From positions 1-64,000 of the forward strand of contig NZ_BIMB01000031.1 in assembly GCF_004000865.1 (NCBI RefSeq): DNA of 64,000 nucleotides. Direction: 5' to 3'. The position numbers and the translations under genes were made by a program. Positions 18,548-27,380 of the stretch are shown here, piece after piece (the first letter of the stretch is position 1; each line of letters begins with the position of its first letter). This DNA is from Paenibacillus elgii NBRC 100335 (GTDB lineage Bacteria > Bacillota > Bacilli > Paenibacillales > NBRC-103111). The notes under the pieces are model-generated. The model was not told where the DNA came from. It saw only the letters and a program-made list of their open reading frames with translations, and searched no databases.

Positions 18548-20276
18548 CCTCCGAATCCCCCCTCCATGTCAACGTGACGCGCAGCCCTCCGAGTGGACTA
18601 TGCGAAAGCTTGAGCCCTGCCCCTTCGCCAAAGACGTAGCGCAAACGCTGGTGAACGTTCCACATCCCGAAGCCCGAAGCGGCCTCCTGCGGCAGTGCAA
18701 GCTGCTGCTCCATGCGGACGATCGCCTCATCCGTCATGCCGACGCCGTTGTCGTCCACGACGATCCGATACGAGCCTTCGCACATGCTCCCGGATACCCG
18801 GATGACGGCTTCGCCCGGCTTGTTCTCGATGCCGTGAACGATGGCGTTCTCCACAATCGGCTGCAGCAGCAAGCGCGGGATATGCAGCTCCAACATCGTC
18901 TCCGGGACGTCCAGCTCGCAGCGAAGCCGTCCGAGCCGCAGGTTATGAATGGTCAAGTAATTGGCCACGAGCTTCATTTCTTCGCCAAGCGCCGCCGTTC
19001 GGTTTTCCATACGCGTGGTGTAGCGGTAATATTCGGCGAGATTATGCGCCATCGCCACGACCGACCTCGTATCCTCCAGCATCGCGGTATTGACGATAAA
19101 GAACAGGCTGTTATACAAAAAATGCGGATTGATTTGCGCCTGCAGCTGCTTGAGCGTCGCTTCATGAAGCCGGATTTTCTCAGCGTATACCCGCTGCACC
19201 AAATCTTGAATCTGCTCCGCCATCTCATTAAACCGGTCGATCAGGAAGTCGAACTCGTTATTCGGCCGGTAGCGGATGCGGGCGGACAAGTCTCCCTTCT
19301 TGAGCAGCCGCACGCCGTTCAGCAGCTTACCGATCGGCTTCTGGACGTTCCGGTAAAGCAAATAAGCGGCCAAAAAGCTCATGCCCAGCAGCAGGCCGAG
19401 CGCTGTGTAGAACAGCAGACTCGTCTTGCGGATCGGCGCCAAAATGCTGTCGACGGGCACGTAATCGACCAAGTACCAGTCAAGCTGTCTAGACTTGACA
19501 TAGTACACGGCAACCTGCCGTCCTGTGACCGTCGCGACGAAATGACCGCTTTCCTCCAGCGATTGCTCGTCCAGCATTCGAACGATGGCCTGCACGGAGC
19601 CGTCGTTCAACGTAGCGCTGCCGATCGGGGAAAAGCCGCTCCGGTACAGAAACGGATCGCCTTTGCCGCCCGTTTTCACCTGATCGAGCATGGTGGAGAT
19701 GTTCGCAACTGGAAAGCTGACCTGAATCATCGCTTGAATCTCGGATGGATCGATTGCCCCAAGCGGATCGACGATCTGGCGGGTGAAACGGGCCCCCGGC
19801 GTCCGGGCGTCACCCCGTGCGGTCCCGTCGTAAGTCCAACTTTTTAGCGGCGCGAATTTCTCGATATCCCCGGGGTCGTAGAACTTGAATATATTGGAAG
19901 ATATGACAATCTGGTTTCTGGGCAAATAAACCGTCAAATCGTTCGTCCAGGCGGCGGAAACGCTCTGCAGACTGATTTTCTGCATCAGACGGGTCTGCTC
20001 CTTCAGCTTGTCGTACGGCTTGTCCGATCTGCGGTCGATAAATTCGCGCAGGTAAGGGTCTGAATTCAGAATAACGGGAAACATGGCGAGCTGTTCGACC
20101 GTCGAATCAAACTGCTGCAGGAAAAAGGACAGCCGGTTGAGACTCGACGACTGAATTTCTTCGCGCACGACGTTCACGCTGACTTGATTCGTATAAATGT
20201 ACAGAAAGAGCACGGGCGTAAGCAGCAATGCAATGAGCACTAATACCTTGGTGAAGATCGTTGGCTTTCCCGTCAT
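18522..20276 (-). CDS. Membrane sensor histidine kinase, LytS/YesM type
   Basis: Sensor partner of the overlapping regulator. The 584-residue protein starts MTGKPTIF at 20276 with AAGGAG upstream; the longer frame to 20357 has no site. The first membrane segment is at about residues 12-32 (VLIALLLTPVLFLYIYT), the extracellular sensor runs to about 280, and a second segment (YTALGLLLGMSFLAAYLLY) leads into HAMP. The phosphoacceptor box is AQINPHFLYNSLFF. The ATPase domain has PIVENAIVHGIE, DDNGVGM and ASGFGMWNV. It lies 109 bp after the permease gene and within the same operon. The ligand is not visible. Confidence 0.92.
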   Translation of the reverse strand: MTGKPTIFTKVLVLIALLLTPVLFLYIYTNQVSVNVVREEIQSSSLNRLSFFLQQFDSTVEQLAMFPVILNSDPYLREFIDRRSDKPYDKLKEQTRLMQKISLQSVSAAWTNDLTVYLPRNQIVISSNIFKFYDPGDIEKFAPLKSWTYDGTARGDARTPGARFTRQIVDPLGAIDPSEIQAMIQVSFPVANISTMLDQVKTGGKGDPFLYRSGFSPIGSATLNDGSVQAIVRMLDEQSLEESGHFVATVTGRQVAVYYVKSRQLDWYLVDYVPVDSILAPIRKTSLLFYTALGLLLGMSFLAAYLLYRNVQKPIGKLLNGVRLLKKGDLSARIRYRPNNEFDFLIDRFNEMAEQIQDLVQRVYAEKIRLHEATLKQLQAQINPHFLYNSLFFIVNTAMLEDTRSVVAMAHNLAEYYRYTTRMENRTAALGEEMKLVANYLTIHNLRLGRLRCELDVPETMLELHIPRLLLQPIVENAIVHGIENKPGEAVIRVSGSMCEGSYRIVVDDNGVGMTDEAIVRMEQQLALPQEAASGFGMWNVHQRLRYVFGEGAGLKLSHSPLGGLRVTLTWRGDSEDGAAIDRG

Positions 20277-20384
20277 GATGTCACCGCTCCTTGCGGAATT
20301 GTAGTGTGCGCCAGCCATCCGATTCCGAACTTGATAAAAGCGCCGAGCGTCCGCCACAGCCGCCTCAGCCGTTGCCCGCAGGTA

Positions 20385-21206
20385 CTATCCTTTCACCGCC
20401 CCCGCTGACAAGCCGCTGACGATATAGCGCTGTGCAAGCAAAGCAATGATAAGCACCGGCAGCGTAATGATGCAGGCTGCGGCCATGAGAGCCCCCCAAT
20501 TGATTTCAGAATAGGACATAAAGTTGTAGACGGCGACGGGAAGCGTTTTCGTACGGTCGCCGGCCAAAATAATCGAGAACATAAAATTGTTCCATGAAAA
20601 AATAAAGGATAGCAGCGAAGAGGTAATAATGCCAGGCCCCGAGATCGGAAGCACGACGCGCCGGAATACTTGGGAGCGGGTGCAGCCGTCGATCAGCCCG
20701 GCCTCCTCGATTTCAGTAGGAAGCCCCTCAAAAAATGATATCATGATCCAGATGATAAAGGGCAGTCCTACCAACATATGGCTTAAAATGAGCGACGTAA
20801 AGCTGTCGACGAGACCCAGCTTCGAAAAAATGATGAACCACGGAATCAAAAACGTAATGCCGGGTATGATCCGCGCAACAAGAATGACGAGCCCGAGGCC
20901 TTGCAGGCGATAGCGGGCGATGGCGTAAGCCGCAGGCAGTCCCAGAAGAAGCGAGCCGATCGTCGAGCCCGCCGCAACGAAGAAGCTGTTCCAGATGAAG
21001 ATCAGGAAATCGTATTGACCGAACACGCTGACATAATTTTTGCCGGTTGGCTCGAAGACGAAAAATTGGCCGGTCGACATGATCTGCGACTGCGTCTTGA
21101 AGGAAGCGAGCAGCATCCAGATGAACGGGAACGAGAACACGAGCACGACAAGCAGCGTCAAACCCGACAATACGGCGTTTGTGATCTTTTGTTTCTTTTT
21201 CTTCAT
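20385..21206 (-). CDS. Carbohydrate-type ABC transporter permease, MalG/CUT1 type
   Basis: Second membrane subunit of the importer, 273 residues, starting MKKKKQKITN. It has six predicted membrane segments and the coupling loop EIEEAGLIDGCTRS near residue 190. Here the usual Ala-Ala of EAA is Ala-Gly, a tolerated change. It ends RYIVSGLSAGAVKG as in the family. The ATG at 21206 overlaps the stop of the preceding permease (ATGA). No ATPase gene is present in the operon. Confidence 0.93.
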   Translation of the reverse strand: MKKKKQKITNAVLSGLTLLVVLVFSFPFIWMLLASFKTQSQIMSTGQFFVFEPTGKNYVSVFGQYDFLIFIWNSFFVAAGSTIGSLLLGLPAAYAIARYRLQGLGLVILVARIIPGITFLIPWFIIFSKLGLVDSFTSLILSHMLVGLPFIIWIMISFFEGLPTEIEEAGLIDGCTRSQVFRRVVLPISGPGIITSSLLSFIFSWNNFMFSIILAGDRTKTLPVAVYNFMSYSEINWGALMAAACIITLPVLIIALLAQRYIVSGLSAGAVKG

Positions 21207-22084
21207 GTCGCTCCCTCCAGACGTTTGCGGAACCAGATCATCAGCAGCGTGAATCCCATCACAAGCGCGAAAAATACGACCAGCAGCGACGAGGCCAGCC
21301 CGAGCTTGAAGTACTGAAAGCCGAGCGTATAGCCGTAAATGTTCAAAGTCTCGGATTTCATGTTCGGGCCGCCCTGCGTCGTGGAGTAAATGATGTCGAA
21401 CGTCTTGAGCACGTCGATCAGGCGCAGCATGAAGGCGACCATAATCGTCGGGCGCAGCATCGGCAGCGTGAGATGAACGAATTTTTGCCAGGCCGTCGCC
21501 CCGTCCACATCGGCGGCTTCATAAGGCTCCGACGGAAGCGTCGACAGCCCGGCCATCACGATGAGCGCGATCATCGGCGTCCATTCCCAGACGTCGATCA
21601 CGATGAGCGAAGGAATCGCCTGCGTCGGCGAAGCGATCCAGAGCTGCGGCTCCAGACCGAACGCCTTGAGCACATGGTTGGCGAGGCCGATGGACGGCTC
21701 GTAAATCAGCACCCAAACGAGCCCCATCGCGACGGGCGTCGCCACCATCGGCAGCAGAAACAACGTTTTGACGAAATTTTTGCCGCGAAAATCGCGGTAC
21801 AGCAGCATGGCGATCGCGACGCCGAGCACCGTTTCCAGAAACAGCGCGCCGGCAGAGAACACGAACGTATTTTGGACCGCCTGCCAAAACCGGGTGTCGG
21901 AAAGCAGCGTCGCGTAATTAGCAAGCCCTACCCATTCCGGCGGCGTCGCCGACGACATGCTCCATTCGTAGAAGCTGATGCGGAACGTGTACAAAATAGG
22001 GAAAACCATCATCAGCAGGACGAACAAAACGGCGGGCATCGTGTAAATCCATTTCAGGTTCCGGTCGAACCAGTTCGTCGGCAT
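21203..22084 (-). CDS. Carbohydrate-type ABC transporter permease, MalF/CUT1 type
   Basis: First membrane subunit of the importer, 293 residues from the ATG at 22084 (MPTNWFDRNL), with AAAGGA upstream; ATGs at 22093 and 22090 are alternatives. It has a first membrane segment in YTMPAVLFVLLMMVFPILYT, five more segments, and the coupling loop YEAADVDGATAW near residue 185. It follows the binding-protein gene by 79 bp. Despite the CUT1 fold, the operon's enzymes act on amino-acid-like substrates, so the cargo could be an amino sugar or glycoconjugate. Confidence 0.93.
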   Translation of the reverse strand: MPTNWFDRNLKWIYTMPAVLFVLLMMVFPILYTFRISFYEWSMSSATPPEWVGLANYATLLSDTRFWQAVQNTFVFSAGALFLETVLGVAIAMLLYRDFRGKNFVKTLFLLPMVATPVAMGLVWVLIYEPSIGLANHVLKAFGLEPQLWIASPTQAIPSLIVIDVWEWTPMIALIVMAGLSTLPSEPYEAADVDGATAWQKFVHLTLPMLRPTIMVAFMLRLIDVLKTFDIIYSTTQGGPNMKSETLNIYGYTLGFQYFKLGLASSLLVVFFALVMGFTLLMIWFRKRLEGAT

Positions 22085-22163
22085 GTGCATCATCCTTTCC
22101 ACCTCGACTTGTCAAGCAAAAAGGATGCGCCCGCCAAATGGGCGCATCCTCCATTCCGCACGC

Positions 22164-23489
22164 TTATTTTCCTCTTTCCTTGTCGATCAGGGCTTGGAAC
22201 TCCTTGTTCGCCTGCTCGGCTGCGGCCTTGATGTCTTCGCCGGTAATCGCCTTCTGAACGATGGCCCCGATGATGTCCCGCGCCTCGCTGACCTTGTCAA
22301 CGGATGGCACGGAATGGTCAACACCTCCCTTTTGTGTTTCCTTGGTCACTTCGGCAAGCTCCTTCGGGAAGGCGGTGATACCTTCCGGACTGTTCCATAC
22401 CGACATGCGCGCCCCCGGATTTCCTTTTTTCTGGGTGGCGGTCACGGTCTCCTTGCTGGTCGCCCATTGGATGAAGGCCCATGCGGCGTCTTTTTTCTTG
22501 GATTTGGCGTTCATCGCAAGGCTCCAGGAAGTAACGTTGAACGGCTTCGAGCCCTCCTTGCCCGCCGGGAAGCTGGCGAAGCCGACCTTGTCGGCGACCT
22601 TCGATTTCTCCGGATCGGTCGTGTTCTTGAAGAGCGAATTCGCGTCCGCGAAGAACGCGGCCTTGCCTTGAGCGAACACGCCGATCGCTTGCGGCCACGA
22701 CATGTTGAGCACTCCGGGAGGGCCGAAGTCTTTCAGCAGCGTCGCGTAGGTGGTCATGCCCTTGATCGCTTCCGGCGTGTTGACGGTCGCCTTGTCGCCG
22801 TTCATAAAGTCGCCGCCTTCGGAGTAGATGAACGACGAGATTTGCGAAACGAGCGGAGAGCGCTGTCCGCGGGCGGCGAAGCCGTACAATTCGTTCTTCG
22901 GATCGTGGAGCTTCTTGGCGGCGGCGAGCAGCTCGTCCATCGTTTTCGGAACGGGGATACCCGCTTTTTCCAGCAGATCCTTGCGGTAGTACAAGATGTG
23001 CTGCTCCGTAATAATCGGGACGCCGTACAGCTTTCCGTTCACCGTATTGGAGCTGACGGACGCTTTGGAGAAATCATTGAAATCGTAGGCGGCGTCCTTT
23101 TTCAGGTAATCGTCAAGCGGGGCAATCCAGTCGTTCTTGACGAACATCCGCGCTTGCTGGAGCGGGCTCATCATGAATACGTCGGGCGTCTCCGACGCGG
23201 CCGTCAGCTGTACGGTCAGCTTTTGTGCCAGCTGGTCCTCGAAAAAGCTCTGCACGTCAACCTTCATCCCCGTGCTCGCTTCGAATTGCGGAAGCAGCTC
23301 CTTGATTGCGTCTCCCCAAGGGTGATTGGCGGTGACGATGGACAGCTTTTGCCCGGCGAAAGGCTTGTCCGCATTTTGTCCCGGCTTGCCCTCGCCCGGC
23401 TTCGCTTCTCCACCGCAGGCGGCAAGCAGCCCCGCGGACAGGACGGAGACAAGCCCGGCTTTCAGCGCGCGATTCATGGTTTGGTTCAT
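22164..23489 (-). CDS. Extracellular solute-binding lipoprotein of ABC importer
   Basis: Ligand-binding subunit, 441 residues from the ATG at 23489 (GGGAGG ten bases upstream; the frame upstream to 23549 is the leader). The signal sequence ends in SAGLLAAC, lipidated at Cys25. The mature protein is a family 1 solute-binding fold, with HPWGDAIKELLPQFEASTG, TPDVFMMSP and a WPQAIGVFAQGKAAFF segment in the second lobe. It heads the operon that continues through two permeases, the two-component system and two enzymes to the terminator at 14.5 kb. A cre-like site lies just upstream. Confidence 0.94.
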   Translation of the reverse strand: MNQTMNRALKAGLVSVLSAGLLAACGGEAKPGEGKPGQNADKPFAGQKLSIVTANHPWGDAIKELLPQFEASTGMKVDVQSFFEDQLAQKLTVQLTAASETPDVFMMSPLQQARMFVKNDWIAPLDDYLKKDAAYDFNDFSKASVSSNTVNGKLYGVPIITEQHILYYRKDLLEKAGIPVPKTMDELLAAAKKLHDPKNELYGFAARGQRSPLVSQISSFIYSEGGDFMNGDKATVNTPEAIKGMTTYATLLKDFGPPGVLNMSWPQAIGVFAQGKAAFFADANSLFKNTTDPEKSKVADKVGFASFPAGKEGSKPFNVTSWSLAMNAKSKKKDAAWAFIQWATSKETVTATQKKGNPGARMSVWNSPEGITAFPKELAEVTKETQKGGVDHSVPSVDKVSEARDIIGAIVQKAITGEDIKAAAEQANKEFQALIDKERGK

Positions 23490-23534
23490 GATATTTCGAC
23501 CTCCCTTATCGTGTATATGGCGGCGGGATTCGTT

Positions 23535-23548
23535 CGTAAGCGCTATCA
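23535..23548 (+). promoter_or_regulatory. cre-like CcpA site upstream of binding-protein gene
   Basis: CGTAAGCGCTATCA matches 13 of 14 positions of TGWAANCGNWWNCA and lies 46-59 bp before the start codon. On the minus strand TTGAGC, 16 bases and TATTTT can form a promoter directly upstream, so a bound CcpA would block the start of transcription. This is the best of the three cre-like sites in the window. Confidence 0.5.
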
Positions 23549-23701
23549 AAATAAGTTGTTCCCGCTATAGCTCAAGCCTAAACGATTTCCCGCGATGTTG
23601 AAATAACGCAGTTTAAGCATTCATAACGCAGGTTCAACAAATTGCCGTAATAAAAATAGAGCAAGCCGGCCGCTCGCTCTAGGTTCCGCACGATCTTACG
23701 T

Positions 23702-24475
23702 TTAGTCCTCCGCCATAAAAATCTCGATGCCTTTCTCTCTCAGCTGATGAATCCAGTCGGCCGGACATTCCCTGTCGGTGATGATCATCGAAATGTCCTG
23801 CAGCGCCGCAATGTTGGCGAATGTCGTTTTGCCGAATTTCGAATGATCGGCCAAGACGATCGATTCCTCGGCCCGCTCGATCATTTTGCGCGAGACGCTC
23901 GCTTCGTTCAAGTCATAGTCCGTGATTCCTTCGACGAGCGAGATGCCGCCGACGGAAATGAACGCTTTGTGCACCTTGAACTGCTGCAGCATCGCTTCGG
24001 TCAGCGTTCCCCCGACGGATTGCTGATTCACGTTGACCGCCCCGCCAGCAAAAATAATCCGGCCCTTGAACAGCTCCATCGCTAGCAGCAGCACCGGCAC
24101 GGAATGGGTCACGACGGTCACGTCGGGCCGGTTCTGCAAATGACGGACGATCTCCATCGTCGTCGTTCCGTTGTCGATCATGATCGTCTCGCCTTCTTTG
24201 ACCAGCGAAGCTGCCAGCTTGCCGATGGACGTCTTGGCGCCGTTGTTCATTTGCTCCCGCTGGATGAACGGCGGCTCCCAGCTATCCATGCGGGCTTTGA
24301 CCGCCCCGCCGTACACTTTTTTGAGCAGACCTTCCTTCTCCAGCCTGTCCAGATCCCGCCGGATCGTTTCCGGTGACACGTTCAACTGCTCGGCCAGCGC
24401 ATGCACCTGCACTTTTTCGTCCTGCAGCAGCTGCCCCATAATCGTTTTTTTGCGTTCCTCGAACGTTAATGACAC
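23702..24475 (-). CDS. DeoR-family transcriptional regulator
   Basis: Repressor-type regulator of 257 residues. The N-terminal winged helix has the signature VSPETIRRDLDRLEKEGLL (about residues 33-52). The C-terminal DeoRC sensor has MIDNGTTTMEIV, FAGGAVN and HSKFGKTTF, typical of members that bind a phosphorylated sugar. It lies upstream of the binding-protein gene on the same strand, with 212 bp between, so it may regulate that operon. Its own promoter region has three TGTTTRTTGT-like repeats that look like its operator. The effector is unknown. Confidence 0.9.
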   Translation of the reverse strand: MSLTFEERKKTIMGQLLQDEKVQVHALAEQLNVSPETIRRDLDRLEKEGLLKKVYGGAVKARMDSWEPPFIQREQMNNGAKTSIGKLAASLVKEGETIMIDNGTTTMEIVRHLQNRPDVTVVTHSVPVLLLAMELFKGRIIFAGGAVNVNQQSVGGTLTEAMLQQFKVHKAFISVGGISLVEGITDYDLNEASVSRKMIERAEESIVLADHSKFGKTTFANIAALQDISMIITDRECPADWIHQLREKGIEIFMAED

Positions 24476-24500
24476 CGCCGCCCCGCCCTTCTTTGATTTA

Positions 24501-24533
24501 TGTTTATTGTTGAATGTTTGTGTTGTTTATTGT
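24501..24533 (-). promoter_or_regulatory. Three direct half-sites upstream of the deoR-type gene
   Basis: Reading the plus strand, TGTTTATTGT occurs at 24501 and again at 24524, 23 bp apart, with the related TGTTTGTGTT at 24515 between them. The identical outer copies are about two helical turns apart, as expected for a multimeric DeoR-family protein. They lie 26 to 58 bp before the start codon. Autoregulation is inferred. Confidence 0.45.
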
Positions 24534-24623
24534 CTTATGGTAACGTGCCGCTGGGGGGATGTCAAACGATATGATATAGTAAGACGGGGACCATCTCCTC
24601 AAAAGACAAGCAGAAAAGGCAGG

Positions 24624-24965
24624 TTGAAACCGATAAAACTATTATTCGTATGCAGCAGAAACAAGTGGCGGAGTCTGACAGCCGAAAAAATCTTTCACCG
24701 ATGTAACGGATATGACGTCCGGTCCGCAGGGACGGAGGAACAGGCCCGAATCAAGGTGACCGAAGGGCATATCGGGTGGGCGGAACTTATTTTTGTAATG
24801 GAGAAAAAGCATGCGGCAAGGATTCGCCAAAAATTCCCGCATGCCGCCTCAAGCAAAAAGATCATTTGTCTGGACATCCCGGACGAATACAAATATATGG
24901 ACGAAGACTTGATCGAAATGCTCAAATCCAGAGTATCCGAGCACATCGAACTGCCGGACAATTGA
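24624..24965 (+). CDS. Small low-molecular-weight protein tyrosine phosphatase-like protein
   Basis: A 113-residue protein with the phosphate-binding loop of the LMW phosphatase fold close to its N-terminus: CSRNKWRS, which fits C-x5-R-S with Cys10 and Arg16. LDIPDEYKYMD near residue 90 may provide the acidic residue. It is shorter than the classical 150-residue family but fits the compact bacterial group of about 105-115 residues. The start chosen is TTG at 24624, with AAAAGG just upstream. The frame opens far upstream, but that part overlaps the regulator gene on the other strand. It stands alone; its substrate is unknown. Confidence 0.75.
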   Translation: MKPIKLLFVCSRNKWRSLTAEKIFHRCNGYDVRSAGTEEQARIKVTEGHIGWAELIFVMEKKHAARIRQKFPHAASSKKIICLDIPDEYKYMDEDLIEMLKSRVSEHIELPDN

Positions 24966-25002
24966 GCCCGGGAGCGGCTTGGGCGAAAAAAGGGCCCGGG
25001 CT
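24965..25002. terminator. Hairpin between convergent genes
   Basis: AGCCCGGG (24965-24972) pairs with CCCGGGCT (24995-25002) directly after the phosphatase stop. Only a short T-run (TTT) follows on the plus strand, so termination strength is doubtful. Confidence 0.35.
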
Positions 25003-25107
25003 TTGCAGGCTTCCGCCGAAGCGGCACAATCCGGCACACGCGCACGATCAACCCGGTTAAGGCTTGCATTCTTGCCGTATGCCATGACGCCGGATTGCAT
25101 CACGAGA

Positions 25108-26067
25108 TTACTCGTTTGCCAGCCTCTTCGATGCCAGAAAATGCTCATTCACGATATTCCGCGGCATTCCGCTTATATATCCTCGAACGTTATCCAGCAA
25201 TTCCGTCATATTGGCTTCCCGGGCGATGTCCGTATACCACGCCGTGCCGGGCGTAAAAACAACGTTATCGAGCTTATATAAGGGGTTGCCCGCAACCTGC
25301 ACCAGGTCGTCAAGGCCCGCGCCGGCGATTTTCCCGTCCCGAAGCAGGGCGAACAGCGCAGCTTCATCCACCAGACCGCCCCGGCTCGTGTTGATGAACA
25401 GGGCCGTCCTTTTCATCGACGACAGCAGCTCCGAGGTGATCATCCCTTTCGTCCTGGCATGGAGCGGCACATGCAGGGAAACGACGTCGCTTCGCCGCAT
25501 CACCTCGCGGATATCCGCCGCCTCCACCCCCGGGACGGCCCTTCCGGAACGGTTCGCGCCAATCACATGCATCCCGAAGCCCCGCGCGATCCGCGCCACC
25601 GCCTGCCCGATGCGGCCCGTGCCAATCAGTCCTAACGTCCGGCCTGACAATTCGCCTGCCAGGAAAGGGCCGTACACATGGCTCTCCCCCTGCCGGACAA
25701 GGCGGTCGGCCTGAATGATACGCCGATTCACCGCGAGCAGGAGCGCAAACACATGCTCAGCTACCGCCTGCGCCGAATACGTCGGGCAGTTCGACACCGA
25801 AATTCCTGCGGCTCCTGCAGCCTCGATATCGACCAGATCGTACCCTGTCATGACGAGGGCGATATGTTTGAGCCTCAGCAGCTTCCCGAACGCCAATTCC
25901 CGAAGCCGCGTCCACTCCACGATCGCAATGTCTGCCGTAGACAATCGCTGAATGGCGGTCGTTATGTCAGGCCGGTCAAAGTAAACTTCGAACTCCCCAA
26001 GCTTCTTCATTTCCCGCACAAACTCGTCCGGCAGGTAGGTCGGTTGATCCAGATAAATGATTCTCAT
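25108..26067 (-). CDS. D-2-hydroxyacid dehydrogenase homologue lacking catalytic His and Glu
   Basis: NAD-binding protein of the PGDH/formate dehydrogenase family, 319 residues. The dinucleotide loop GLIGTGRIGQ (about 147-156) is intact, and the substrate-binding Arg is kept in NTSRGGLVDE. The two other catalytic positions differ. The usual LDVFExEP strand reads GLDDLVQVAGNP, without the Glu, and the usual TPHI is TPGTAW, so the general-base His is Gly. The protein may bind NAD and a ligand without the normal reaction, or use other residues. It overlaps the upstream aminotransferase gene by four bases (ATGA), so the two work together. The start is the ATG at 26067. Confidence 0.82.
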   Translation of the reverse strand: MRIIYLDQPTYLPDEFVREMKKLGEFEVYFDRPDITTAIQRLSTADIAIVEWTRLRELAFGKLLRLKHIALVMTGYDLVDIEAAGAAGISVSNCPTYSAQAVAEHVFALLLAVNRRIIQADRLVRQGESHVYGPFLAGELSGRTLGLIGTGRIGQAVARIARGFGMHVIGANRSGRAVPGVEAADIREVMRRSDVVSLHVPLHARTKGMITSELLSSMKRTALFINTSRGGLVDEAALFALLRDGKIAGAGLDDLVQVAGNPLYKLDNVVFTPGTAWYTDIAREANMTELLDNVRGYISGMPRNIVNEHFLASKRLANE

Positions 26068-27212
26068 GCCGAATCCATCCTGTCCGTCATGAGTGCCAAT
26101 TGCAAAATTTCACAGGCCTCATTGAACATATCCGGGCAGCGGGCAAGCGCAATCCGGATGTATCGCTCCCCCTGTCCGTGGTCGTGCCAGTAGAAATGAT
26201 CCCCCGGCAAAATCCCGAGCCCCAGCCGCTGCAGTCGGTCCACCATTTCCAGGCTGCGAACGTTGGAGTCGGTTATGCGAAGCCATTCGACGCTGATCGT
26301 CGAACCCGGATTGTCCAAGAGCAGCCCGGAGGAGCGAATGGCTTCCCGGAGCGTCCGGCGGTTCCGGTCAATCGTTTCCCATACGACGGTTTGCAATCCG
26401 TTCCGCGCGGTATCCTTCAAATATTCGATCAGCAGCTGCAAAATAAACGGCGAAACGTTCAGCAAAATATCGTTGTGAAGCTCCAGCACATCATCGGCCA
26501 AATCTTCGCTCATCGCCAGAATGCTGCATTTCAGATCTTGGGTCGGCCATGTCTTTCCCGTATCCTCCACCATCAAATAGCTGATATTCGACCTCTCCAG
26601 CAGCTCGTACTGATCCCATAAAGGCTTTCTCGAAAAAAATCGGAACGTGCAATCAACGATAAGCAGCTTGCCGTAATGACCGCACAGCGCAACAAGCTTC
26701 TCCCATTCTTCCCGCGACAGCTCGAAGCCCGTCGGATTGTTGGGAAGCGTAACGAACACCGCATCCGCCGCAAGCCCTGCGAACGTCTCTTCCATCCGGT
26801 CGAGCCTGAGCTCCTCCTCATGCAGCGGCGTCAAAGCTACGTTTCTTCTTTGCAGCAGCGTCGCCAGATTGTCGAAGCAAGGATGCAGCAGCGCGGTCGT
26901 CAACCCCCGCGAAGCCAAAAAGGTAGCGATCAAATCGGTTGACAACGAAGCCGAGTAACAGAACAGCGTCCGGGTAAGACCGGCAGCGGTCGGCTGTCCG
27001 GCCAAGGTGTAGAACAGCCGGCGGAATTCGTCCTCCAGCTCGGCCTGCCTCGCCGCTTCCGCCTGATTGAACAAGTCGGGCAGCCGCCCGATAATTTGTC
27101 GCTGCGTATCGGTTTGCGGCTGATGGGCATGGCCGTCGGCTACGTTAAACAGCTGATTGATGCCGATCGATTCATAACGCGTCAGATTCGGCATCCGCAT
27201 CAATGATTTCAC
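26064..27212 (-). CDS. PLP-dependent aminotransferase, class I/II fold
   Basis: About 382 residues if translation starts at the GTG at 27212, which has GGAG ten bases upstream; an ATG at 27200 lacks a good site. Fold-type I features are LPNNPTGFELS near residue 160, the cofactor Asp in LLIVDCTFRF, and the PLP lysine in VEDTGKTWPT. The C-terminal part has GERYIRIALAR with the carboxylate-binding Arg. It is only distantly similar to common amino acid transaminases, and the substrate cannot be named. The gene overlaps that of the dehydrogenase homologue and is divergent from a short Mur ligase gene 169 bp away. Confidence 0.82.
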   Translation of the reverse strand: MKSLMRMPNLTRYESIGINQLFNVADGHAHQPQTDTQRQIIGRLPDLFNQAEAARQAELEDEFRRLFYTLAGQPTAAGLTRTLFCYSASLSTDLIATFLASRGLTTALLHPCFDNLATLLQRRNVALTPLHEEELRLDRMEETFAGLAADAVFVTLPNNPTGFELSREEWEKLVALCGHYGKLLIVDCTFRFFSRKPLWDQYELLERSNISYLMVEDTGKTWPTQDLKCSILAMSEDLADDVLELHNDILLNVSPFILQLLIEYLKDTARNGLQTVVWETIDRNRRTLREAIRSSGLLLDNPGSTISVEWLRITDSNVRSLEMVDRLQRLGLGILPGDHFYWHDHGQGERYIRIALARCPDMFNEACEILQLALMTDRMDSA

Positions 27213-27247
27213 TCGTCTCACGCTCCACTCGCAGAATCAAGAGTCAG

Positions 27248-27269
27248 TCACCCTACACCATATGGGTGA
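27248..27269. promoter_or_regulatory. Inverted repeat in divergent promoter region
   Basis: TCACCC and GGGTGA, ten bases apart, lie between the aminotransferase (left) and Mur ligase (right) genes. The position suits an operator shared by both, but no regulator gene is adjacent. Confidence 0.25.
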
Positions 27270-27380
27270 TCCTTGCCGCCGGACTCGTACAAATGCCCAT
27301 TTTTCCCCATATACCCACTCCATCCGCTTACGCCCTGCGTAGACTAAAGCGTAGATTCGCTGTGAAAAGGTGGGATTATC

